Shown in pieces: positions 1-12,500 of a stretch of 64,000 nucleotides of DNA. Each line of letters begins with the position of its first letter. Position 1 is the stretch's first letter. The notes under the pieces are model-generated. The model searched no databases. It was not told where the DNA came from and saw nothing but the letters and a program-made list of their open reading frames with translations. The stretch lies in assembly GCA_964023275.1 (NCBI GenBank), contig OZ029915.1, forward strand, positions 21,728,775-21,792,774, read 5' to 3'. The DNA comes from Norana najaformis (taxonomy: Eukaryota > Annelida > Clitellata > Crassiclitellata > Hormogastridae). A program made the position numbers and the translations under genes.

Positions 1-30
1 CTCGCTCTCACCATTGTAATCATACTGGTA

Positions 31-73
<43 letters not shown>

Positions 74-215
74 ATTACGAAAGTTTATATCAACATACGC
101 TGTGTAACTGTAGTCAAGCCAAAACCATTGACCAATATGTGCGATTATTATTATTATTAATATTATTATTAGTAGTAGTAGTAGTTGTTGTTGTTGTTGT
201 AGTAGTAATACTAGC
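31..215. repeat. ATT/AGT/GTT trinucleotide microsatellites
   Basis: An (ATT)n tract of about 45 bp opens the window. A second tract at about 147-215 runs ATT, then AGT, then GTT. The repetitive reading frames here (poly-Ile, poly-Asn) are repeat artefacts and not genes. Confidence 0.9.
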
Positions 216-336
216 ATTAACTACCTAACCCTACAGCAATGTGTCACGAAAATCGTCAACGCCACAGTAGTATGTGCCGTGTTTTAATAGTTGTGGGTGT
301 GTTTGCTGTAGGAAGAGCCAGAGTGCAACTGATGCG

Positions 337-538
337 ATGAGAGGCTTGTCGTATCTGACGGCTACCGTAGCCGCTAAGTTCCAGCACCTGGCAAAGATAC
401 TAAACGAAGACAAGAAAGGCTGGCTCATCTGTCTCGCTGTTCTGCTCATCACGATCGTACGAAGTGGCATAACGTACAGCTTTGGCGTTTTCGTAGTTCA
501 GCTGGAGGCTTACTATCACTCGTCGATGGCCGAACAGA
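337..538 (+). CDS. SLC16-like exon 1
   Basis: Residues 1-67 plus one base. It holds the cytosolic N-terminus and TM1 (GWLICLAVLLITIVRSG). The donor GT is at 539-540, in phase 1. Reading past 538 gives an unrelated tail, so the exon end is clear. Confidence 0.8.
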
Positions 539-3500
539 GTAGGCCTACGCTACATTATCGTCTCAAGTACACACACAAGCTCGTAAAACAATGTATAACA
601 CTGGCCAACAGAAAATTTTTTTTTCTTGTTGCCTTCGGTTTTAGACCTGTTCTTGGGGTAATTTTGGGCGCTGATTCAGAAAATGTCATTGGATTGAGTG
701 CATCAGGTCTAGTTTCTGAGATATCGTCGATTTTGTAAAGAAAACCCAGTCCACTCTTTAAACGATGTCTTTGGCAAAACTAAACTGTCATAATAAGCTT
801 TATTTATGGCTAATTATAATTCTTGCTGATTCATATAATGCCTACATCCTTATAATGTAAAATCAGCATATCTTGCCGCGTGCTGAGATATTGCTGATTC
901 AACGAAATAACTATTCCGTAGCCTACAGCTTACTCAGCACTAAATTCAGGGCCTCATTTAGAATTTATTTGTGCTTATACAGCGTTTCATGGTTTCGAAC
1001 TATGTAAATAGATTATGCTGAAGTCAGCATTTATAGCCTATATAAACCGCCTCCTGAAAGCTAGAGCAGCCGCAGTCGTCTTAGGGCATATTAAGAGTTG
1101 GTCGCAAGAACAATCTGTGAATGTGAGCATTAAATAACTACATGTTCTTAATATTTTTTAGGTTAGTCATTTAATTCCTCAGATGCGAACATCCTTAAGG
1201 TTATGGCTACTTCCAGACGGAGCTGCATTAACCATCCAGACATATTCTGCTACATTTGTGGGGAATACACACTAAAAGCAAACAGGAAACCGATTTCTGA
1301 GTTTGTAAAAAGAGCATATGTAGGTTATTTTGGTGTCAAACTTGGAGATCAAGATAAGCAATGGGCTCCTCATACAGTATGCAAAACTTGTATTGAACAA
1401 TTGCGCCACTGGACAATTGGAAAGAGAAGCTGCCTGAAATTTGGTGTACCGATGGTTTGGAGGGAACAGATAAACCACTTCGACGACTGTTACTTTTGTA
1501 TGGTTAATATCGAGAGAGAGAGAGAGATATTTTTATTGACAACCAAAAAATAATTAACAAGCACAATTAAAGTCTGTCACATACAGTGGTGCCAATGGGG
1601 TGACCTAAAAGGAACAAACAGTTCCGCTACTAAGGTCACCTATTTACATCATGGATTACAAAAAAGGTGACAGTAAAATACTGAGTAAAACAATTAATAA
1701 TCTAAAATATAAGTAATTATTATAATCAATGTCATTGCATAAACCTAAACAAAACAAAAAACACTTAACTAAGCACCAAAAAAATACTTAACTACGTGCA
1801 TTGAGTATATGAGATTTTAGATTTGTTTTAAACTGGTATAATGTTGGCAAGCTAGTAATAACAGTTGGCAGAGAATTCCAGAATGACGGTCCACATATTA
1901 TAATACTAAACTGCCTATTAGTAGTGTGAACAGAATGTTTATGATACATATGAGATGATCGTGTATAGTGACCATGCACATCTGAATTCATACAAAAGTA
2001 TTGGTAGAAGTCCACAGGTAATAGATTATTTTTTAGTTTAAACATAAATAAACCTATTTGCAATTTATTAATACAATCAAAAGGTAATATTCCTTGACTA
2101 TGAAAGGACAATTGAGTGCTGGTTCTGAAGGGTAGATTAAATATAATTCTGATGATGCGTTTCTGTAGGGTTCTAAGATTAGACAGGCGAGTATGATATG
2201 TGGAAGCCCAAACAATGTTGCAATACGAGATATATGGATATATTAAGGAGTAATATAGGTTCAATAATATATTTTGGGGTAATTTGTGGTGGATACGAGA
2301 GATAATACCAATATTTTTTGATATTTTTTTAGATATGGTATTTATGTGTTCTTTCCAAGTCAAATGTTCGTCAATGTGAACTCCTAGAAATTTTGTGGAT
2401 GACACCTGATTTATATTTATATTATCTATTTTTATACTGAGATTACATTTAGGTATAATTTTTCTCTGTGAGCTAAATAATATGAAATTCGTTTTCTTAA
2501 TATTTAGTGATAATTTATTTGCTTTGAACCATGCTGATACCATTTTTAGCTCTTCATTAATTTTATTAACCAGCAATTCAAAAGATTTGTCAGACATGAA
2601 TACATTGGTGTCGTCGGCAAACAGAATAAAATGGAGTAATGAGGAAGAGTTCGATATATCATTGACATAAATTAAAAACAGTAGTGGGCCTAAGACAGAG
2701 CCTTGAGGCACACCACAGGTAAGATAAGATTCACAGGAAGTGTACCCATTATATGAAACACATTGCCTTCTATTATGTAAGTAATCAGATAACCATTTTA
2801 AACACATTCCTCGTATGCCATAATGTTCAAGTTTGTTTAACAGAATATCATGATTCACAGTGTCAAATGCTTTAGACAAGTCAAAAAAAACGCCTATAGA
2901 GAACTGCTTATTGTCCATTGCCTCTGAGATCTTATCTTGCAATTTAAGTAAGGCCATGTATGTTGAATGTCCCGAACGAAAACCATATTGGTTTTTATAT
3001 AAAATCTTTTTTGATGTAAAGTATGATACGAGCCTTTCATAAATTATTTTTTCAAAGAATTTAGAAAAATAGGGTAAAATTGATATGGGCCTATAGTTGC
3101 AAAAGTTATTTTTTTCCCCTGATTTGAAGATAGGAACTACTTTAGCAGACTTTAAACTATTAGGGACTAGACCAGTTGTAATAGAGCAATTTATAATGTT
3201 AGCAAGAGGGATCGAAATAGATTCAATGGCTGATCTGGCAATCTGAGGATCTATTTCGTCTAAGCCACTACTATGGGTTGGACGGAATCCTTTCGCAATG
3301 GTTATTATCTCAGTAGGTGATGCGGGTTCAATTGCAATGGATGAGATAGCAGGCTGTTTTAAAAAATCACTATACAAGTTGTTACTTTCAGTTATCATAG
3401 GCATCAATCGAAATAATCGTCACAAGTTGTCTTACCCTGATATACCTTCAGCCAGGAGACCTGTTCCGCATTCGGATATTGTACCAGTTCCACCTTTTCG

Positions 3501-6500
3501 CGAACTACCTCAGCTCTCAGACGATGAGACTTGCATGTCCAATATCGGACAAGATGACGAAAGTGAAGAAAGTGGGGGCAGTGACAGTGATTTCCAATCA
3601 ACTTCACACAGTGAACGTTTTGACCAAAAAGAGTTGAGTGATCTGATCAGGGACTTAAATCTTTCCAAAGAGTCGTCTGAATTGCTTGCGTCCAGACTAA
3701 AGGAAAAGAATGCACTTCAGCCTGGAACGAAAATTACAATTTATAGAAACAGAGAAAAGGATTTGCTGCCATTCTTTACCGAAGACAACAACCTAGTATT
3801 CTGTAATGACATCAGCAACTTATTGAAGAAAATTGGTCTGTCGGATTACAGCCCAGATGAGTGGCGTCTTTTTATCGACAGTTCAAAACGTAGTCTAAAA
3901 TGTGTGCTTTTAAATAACGGCAACAAATTTGGTTCTATTCCAATCGGTCACTCCACCAGGATGAAAGAAGAGTACAATGCCATCTCTTTAGTACTGGAAA
4001 AGATAAAATACAAAGAACATCAATGGGTAATTTGTGTAGATTTGAAGATGGTAAATTTCCTCCTTGGTCAACAAAGTGGCTAAACAAAGTATCCCTGCTT
4101 TTTGTGTCTTTGGGACAGTAGAGCCAAGCATGAACATTGGACAAGAAAAGATTGGCCTTCGAGGAAAGACATGGTGGTTGGAGCTCAAAATGTAATCAAG
4201 GAATCTTTGGTGGCACGAGATAGGATCATACTGCCACCACTACATATAAAGCTAGGCCTGATGAAACAATTTGTCAGGGCTTTGAATAAAGAAGGTTCAT
4301 GCTTCGAATACATAGTACACAAGTTACCAGGAATTACAATGGAAAAATTGAAGGCTGGAATCTTCGATGGTCCACAGATCAGGCAACTTATGAATGACCC
4401 ACTTTTCATACCATCAATGAATGAAATCGAATCTTGTGCCTGGTCTTCCTTTGTTCTTGTAACTAAAAATTTTCTTGGCAACAAGAAGGCAGACAATTAT
4501 GCACAACTAGTAGAGGATATGCTTCTTCATTTCAACAAGCTTGGCTGCAACATGAGCATTAAAGTCCATTATCTCCACAGTCACTTAGATCGCTTTCCAG
4601 AGAATCTTGGTGACTTCAGCGAAGAGCAAGGTGAAAGATTTCACCAAGACATCAAAACAATGGAAAATCGATATCAAGGAAGATGGGATGCACACATGAT
4701 GGCAGACTATTGCTGGAATATTATGCGCGATTGTTCCGGCAGATGCCACACTCGGAAATCGTACAAAAGGAGCTTCTTCGGTGTCGAATGACTTGAAATT
4801 TTTATAACAAACTTGTTCTGTTTGGTATCATATAAGTACAGTTTCAGGTACTACCATTTTCTTTTAAGTATTTGTATTATTATGTTTATTTAGTGTATCA
4901 CATAATAAATTGAGCACTACATAATTATAGCTATAGCCTTATGTTTTATGGGCGAGCAGAGGCAAGGACTGGTATATGGCATAATGTTCTATATCTCGAA
5001 AACTAGACCTGGTGGGAGAAAACTGGTGCCTTTTCTGGAATCAGCAGGTCAAATATACCCAGAAACAGTTCTAACATTTGAGGCAACAAATTATGTGTTG
5101 GCCAGTGTAATTGCATTTATGTATGTACTTATGTATGCATGTGTAATTGTATACGTGCATGTATACATGAATGCATGCATGCATGCATGTATATGTGCAT
5201 GTGTATCCTGGTATTTTATGAAGCCTGTTAAGTATATCTCGTGAAGGTAATTCTCACCAGCCTAACTGGTGTTTTAGAGTTTCAAAAGAACGACAAATTG
5301 CAAGTCGTACATGATGCTAATGTAGCTGGAGATGATCTCCACAAGCAGTCCCACACATACACGTATAGATCAACCAATGAATTATAGCAGGATGTGTATT
5401 CTGGCAACTCTTGCTTTATTCCTGCAGAGCACTATAAACAATAACATCAAACGTCAATAACATTGCATTTTCATAGTAAGCATAGTCAGAAAATATTAAT
5501 GACAGACAATATTGTGGCCAGAAGATAACATTTCCAGACAATTGTGCTACATTGCCAGACAATAATATGGCCAGGCAATGACGTTGCCAAACAGTAACAT
5601 AGCAAGAAAAAAGTACTGCCAGACAGTAGCATAGTCAGAAAATATCATGACAATTCATTGACACTGTCATACAAGAGCACGGCGCAACAAAGATATCAAC
5701 AATAACATCAGTTGAGAATAATAATAGCCCAATAATAATAGTGCGAGATAATAACATTCCCAGGCAGCATTGCTACATGAAACTCCCTCTGAGTCACGGT
5801 TAGACAATAGCATGCAAGACAATGACTTGACAAGAAATAATATGTGTCTGGAAATTTACATGACATCCCTTGAAAGCTCTCAAATTGCAATTGCAATTGT
5901 AACAGAACATTTGATTAGGGCCTCGAAGAATATCTCAGAAACTCCCTCTGAGTCACGGTAAAGCTCTAGAGAATGTAATACTATACGCATGCATCGGAAC
6001 CGTACCAAAATCACAAGGAAGACCGTTTCATACAGTAGACCCATAAACAGGCGCTGAAGCATGGCTATCTGGAAGATCTAAAATAGTTCTACTTGAGAGA
6101 ACCTGAAAATGCCTCTTGAAATGAATCAACCGAAAGAGTTCAAATTTCTAGTGAAAGATTTTTCCAGAAGGAGAATCCGAAGCACGAGAAGGCTCAATGT
6201 GCAGCAGTCGTTTCACGAAAGCATAAGATTTTATGATTCTTGATTATGGAACGATACCTTCTATTCCTACGTCATATATGGAATTTTAGTAAGTACTGTA
6301 GAATATGGCTTACTGTTAGCAAACATTATTTTTAAGAGTGCAAACATATATGCACAAATACATACATACATACATACATGCATACATGCATACATGCATG
6401 CATACATTCATACATTCAAACAATCTTGAACGATTGTCCATTTTTTTAAACTGCTGTGTTCCATGCTTTCGTTGCAAGAAACCGCGCACGCGTTTGGCAG

Positions 6501-9500
6501 ACTAAGGAACATCTGGTAGAAATCAGAGGTATATACAACTCGTCATGCGAGCCATTAGATATGCGGTACTGAAACTAACGACGTTGACGGTGATGTTGAT
6601 GGAAAACCTGCGCTCTAATAGTTGAAACTGTCAGCGAAAGACCCTAGAGCATAAGAAACCATTAGAACTTTCGAGATTGTCATTGCTGTATGTGTTTATA
6701 TATGTATAATGATATATACCTCGGTACTGCATTCTGCTACGTGACACCAATCTAATGAGTAACACGCACGAAATACAACCCCTTTCACTCTCTTTTGGTG
6801 TCACTCCGTCCCTGGGCCACTTCGCTTCAGTTAGTACACTACGCCGCTGAACCGTCTCATAGAATCCTCTTCAGTCGACCGCCATCTTTATGCTGATGAC
6901 ACTCAACTCTTCATAGCCTTCTCTCCAAGTTTCCGTTCCTCATCCATCACTAAGTTGCTTGATGTTGTCAACCAAATCTCAGAATAGATGTCTTCTAACC
7001 TCCTTTGTCTCAACCCTGCCAAAAACTGAATTCATTGTTCTTGGTCTACTAGATCAGATTAAGAAAATCCCTGACTCTTCCATCCACCTAACAACTAGTT
7101 CCTCCTTCCTGTACGCAATCATGGCATCACCTTTGACCCACATCTCTCGTTTTCAAATCACATCTCCAACCTTTTGTTCCATTCGTATTCATGTCCTTCA
7201 GCATATTCGATCTATCCTCGATTTTGAAACTGCCTCTTTCATTGCTCTCTGTATTGTCACTTGGATACTGCAATTCCCTTTTCCTAAACCTTGAATCCAC
7301 TCAAATTAAGCGTCAACTAATCCAAACTTCACTTGCTCGATCTGTCACCAGGACACCAAAGCATCGCCATATCACTTCTGTCCTTAAGTCACTCCAGTGG
7401 CTGGAAATCCTCGAACATATTCATTTCAAAGTTCTTTCTCTAACCTATAACTCTCTGCAATACTCCCAACCTGCTTACCTTCGCAAATCCTGTAACATCC
7501 AATCCCCCGCTCTATGCTCACTCTTGTTAAAATAATAATTTTGTTTCGTGTATAAAATCATACGCCAAAGAGCAGCTCTAGGCAGAGCCCTAGGCATATG
7601 CATATTAATGAGAGAGCACGTGATTAGTCAATTACAGGTATCAGTCACATTCGGTAATGTCAGGTTGCTTTTGTAAATAGACAAGAATTTCATTTGAAAT
7701 AACTGAAAACAGACATAGAAAACTACACAGCACTAAAGAAATTCAATAAGGACTCTGAAATATGAATGCCCGATTCTTCTAGTAACATTAACAGTCGATA
7801 ATAGATAAAGTCAAACGTTTCAGTACAACAAAACATTAAAATATTTCACTGCTTTTATTGTTGAAATCTATAATTTCTTTTCCCTATAAGCCAAATGTTG
7901 GCATATTAAGAAACTCATGATCACATAATTTCTATAGATCTCTTTTGAATTGGAATTACTAATTTCTAAATGCACAAAATGAATTTTGAATAGAACTACT
8001 CTGATAATCCCGAAAATTGGCTCATAAAACTAAGCTAAACTTGTTCATGTATGCTTAAGATGCAGTTTCATTTCTTAAAACCGCGGCTTTAATTCATACG
8101 TTTCAAAGCCGCGGCTTCATTTTCCAATGCCGTTGAATGAATATTTTGCGCATTGCCTTTTGTCATTCTTAAACTGTGTAGTTTTTATATTAATTCTCTT
8201 GAATCATCTGTATGAATGGATTAAGTATGCCATATTCATCTTCACATAAATTTTATTCATGCTGTAATAATATAATGTCCGTTCACGCGTTCGTTCATTC
8301 GTTCGTTCGTTCATTAATTGCTTCGTTCACTCAATGTTACCAGAAAAACTCGTTATCGATAAATGTTGCCAGAAAAACTTGTTGTCGATAAGGAAATGCA
8401 CTAGACGATGTACAACAGCATCTCTTTAGTCATGAGAATAGTTTCTTCTTAAGTGCAAGATGTGTCTTGTCGATTCAGTTTAGTCCTGATATCTCAACGT
8501 CGTGACTTTAAACACAAGCACCATTAAACTGCGCATAGAATGCATAATCCGCTTCCGAATGACTTATCGTGGAACTAAATGCTTTCAAACACTTAGAGAA
8601 ATGCTCCTCGGGCCTGCATAGCTAGATTACTGTCGTGGCCACAAATTTCATAGCCATGTTCATCTGATAATAAGGTAATCTTCCTCTTCCCCTCATCTCT
8701 CTTCTCGCTTCAATTTCAAACAGCATCCACCGTAGCCGTCCGACTGAGTGCCTGACTCCTGGATCTTGACCCTTTTGCCTATCGATTTTGTTTTGACTGA
8801 GCGCCTGTGAATAAGCTGGTTCCCGCGACTTAGCTTTTGTTGAGCGCTGTAGAAATCTCGAGATTACGATTACGATTACGATAATTAAACATGTTACAAC
8901 TTGCATATAAACATATACTGCTTCGGTTCTGACAAGCACTAAATGGCGCTATACTAAGTGCCTTGATGTATATACCACAATCTGATCTACCAGTGTTGGC
9001 TCTTTTTCATAATCAGACTAAATCTGTCCCTTTGTGGGCCAGAGTGCAGACGTGCGTGACATTGAAAGCATTGAGTAGGCCTATATGTGATAACCTGTTC
9101 ATTGACATCTGATGGATTTCTTTCTAAAGCCTCTACGACTGTGGACTACGCACTAGACGTACTGTCCGATGTCTCCCAATGACCACATCTTGGATTGGCG
9201 ACTTGAAAACGTTGGCTCACTGTAACGTGTTTCTGAATATACTGGGAAGAAATTTTTCAGAAGTTTCGTCTGGCAGTCGTCTCTTTATGCAAACGTTTCT
9301 TTTTGAAAACTTTTCCGACATCGATCGACGCTTATCAGCAGCACATGGCGTTTGACAAGTGCAACAGGGACAGTAATGCAAAAGACATCGGGTACGACTG
9401 ACTGTATGCGGCTGGAGAACTTTGGTTGGTTCCGAAATGGCCGTAGTTTGCAGAAAGTGAGACCAATTCCCCATTGCTCAAAGCTCTCGACGATGCATTA

Positions 9501-12500
9501 ACTGCAGAGGTCATCTCGGAGAAAAATAGATCTTTTTAAAATTTTACAGATATTCTTTCTGTTTACGTCTACAGCTGCGGAAAATCAAATAAAAATACTT
9601 TATATTGGCTTATCGTCAATAGTCTTGAATCTGGCTGCAATAAAGTCAGGAGTTTGACCAGAGATTAGACGAACAACGGCTAAGAATCTCGGACTGGCAG
9701 AAACAATTTCTGGATATAAATTTTTTGCCGATTGATTCAGATAACTATACCCGGTAATTTCCGAGGAGGTCTTTGTTCTTTGTATACGCCAGTGAAAGGA
9801 TACGTCTCGAACATGGAGATTCGCTTAAGCTCTCAGAAACCACGTATCTAGGATTCTGCTACATATTTAAGCACAGGGCCAAAGACATGCGCAATTCAGA
9901 TCATCAGGACAGCAAACTGAATCGTTTAGCGTAAATAGCTAATAGGATGTTTCCAAACGAAGTACTTACCTGTTAAACACTTAAACTCACATTTTTCCTT
10001 TCTCTTCCCGGATCGCTTTTTCTATCTGACTAAACCCTAATTTTTGTATTCGGCATTGTTTATATACCTGTACGATTTTGATTAGTCATGACGATAAATT
10101 TAAGCCTTATACATAATAAAGTAGTTCTATAGAAGTTCCCAGATGAGATCAGATGAGATGAGATCAAATGAGAAGATTAGTTCAGATCAAATAATGTTAG
10201 AACAAATCAAATCAGATTGCCTTACATCAAATGAGATTTTAATTACAGTAACTTTAATTCCGCCAACAGTTAACAGTATGAAAGGCTTATAATAAGTAAT
10301 TCTACACGATTTTATCTATATACTTTAGAAGATAACATTTTGATGAATATAACAATTTCCAAATATTTTTGAAGCCCAAAATATCGTAAATAAGCAGTAG
10401 GTTTTTCACATGATATGATGGATCTAAAGATGAAACTAAATCGTGATATGAAGCTAAAAAATAATTTGTTTGTGGAAAAGTAATATCTCGATCTCTAGGC
10501 AAATGACAGATCTTTTGTTAGAGATTTTAATCTCTGGTTAGCACCACTGTCCGTACACGGGGATCTTAAATGGTGTGGCGCCCAAACAAACGGGCAGCGG
10601 TGGTGAAGGATCTCACCCGATTAATTCATTGAAAATTAGCAGGGTAGAGGCCATACGGTCGCTATGGAAAACCGTGTACATTTACATTTGCCTTCCTTCC
10701 ACAGTTACTTAGAATATTTTGTCTTGGAGTAGAAGAAACTTGCAGTTGCAAAGCAGACTGCAAACTTCAGATAGTAAACTGCAAAGTTTGCACCTTAGTA
10801 TACAAAACCCACCTTATAACAGAAACATACGCAAACGAAATGCATGAATCAAATCGATGCATTAGTTACATGTAGATTAGTTTCGCACAAGTTCACGTAT
10901 CAGTTCGTCAGAGATTAAGTGAATGAAGTTGTGAAGCCGCAGAGAGCGACTTTACGATTTCCTACTGAAGCTTTCTCTCAGATTATATATATATATATAT
11001 ATATATATCCAACGTAGATTAAATACATCTGGCTGGTTATCTCTCACTCACTCTCATGCTGTCCGTGTATCCTTCTCGCTCTCTTCTACTCTCTTACGTA
11101 TGATCGTTTTAGCCACCACATTGTGGTGTATGTTGTTAGCATAAATAATTATTTGTGATAGTTTGGGGGACATAAAACTGGAGTGCAATTTATGAGATGC
11201 AGAGTAGAAAGGCGATAGACTATATATAATCGGATCTTGATTGCATTTTACTAATTTCTTTTAAATATCTGACCTCAGAAACCTATTGCCTGCTTTCAAC
11301 TCTAAAATGCGTTGCTTTGTGACTAAATTACCTGATCGAACACTCATAGTAATTCTTTCTGGCATCTCTTAAACGCAAACACGAGACAGATACTCAGCTA
11401 TAATTGGCAGACTCTGTCACTTTCTCACTCTCGCTATCTCTCCGGAGACTGTCTGTCTATTTCTACGTCTCTGTCTCCATGTGAGACCTGTTCGGTCTCC
11501 CCTGCAGATAGATTGTTTCCGACTTGCCATGGCTGCCGACGAGGCGTTTATTTTTCACGTTCGATCGATCAACTGTCTCGGCCCGTCGCCTTTCATCAAA
11601 TTAGCGCTGCTTTCTTTGAACAACGTTAATACGGAATAATCACCAGTCGTACAGTCACAGCCACTTTTAGACGCTGGTTCCACGGAGACAAAATTGATTA
11701 TGACAGTCCGTAGTCATCCGGGTCTTTCGTGCCTATCGGACGAGATCCCTGTCTGATTCGTTCCCCAAAAGAACTAACATCAGCCGACTCTCTCCGGCTA
11801 TCGCCTCTTATGCTTGGGTTCTGTTAGTGTCACTATTAACCAATCACCAGCAATTAGTCTTCACCAAGTTCCAAGAAATACTCATGCCCAGAAAGTGAGA
11901 AACGTAATCATAACAGTAATTACACATTTATATAATTAGCCTATTTCTTCAAGAAAAGGACTTATAAGTGCTCCCGACCTGATAGCACAAGAACACCTTT
12001 TTATATAACGATCGTATGGCCACGACCCTGCTCATTTTTCAATGAACTAGTTGTGTGAGATCCTTCACCACCGCTGCCCATTTGAATGGACGCCACACCA
12101 TTTAAGGTCCCCGTGTACGGACGGTGCTAATCTGAGATTAAAATCTCTGAAAACAAGCCACTAGCACTTTTGCCACTTCTTTGAACGTTAAGATAAGATC
12201 GACGGCGGCCATTGCAGTTATGCGATGTAGCTAAGCATCGTAGTAGCTAGTAACTACCTTGCAAATTGGCTGATTCGGCGTACTTCCTCATTTGTACTTT
12301 AGACAGCAAGAAACACCTTTAATGGCTAATATTGATTCATTAATGCTCCTCTTCTTAAGTAATTGATTGGTCGATCATAGTATAAAGCTTTTGCTTTGTA
12401 CTGTGAGACAATAAAATGTCTAGTGTGGCGGAATGAATGTAAATCTCTGTTATCGGAATAGCCAATCAAGCCGAACAGTTAGCCCTGTGAAGACTGAACT

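Noticed and set aside
274..738. Continuous open frame starting at 274 and ending at 738 as a single-exon gene
   Set aside because: Position 274 is GTG, not ATG. Only 337-538 resembles an SLC16 protein; the rest is intron after a GT at 539.
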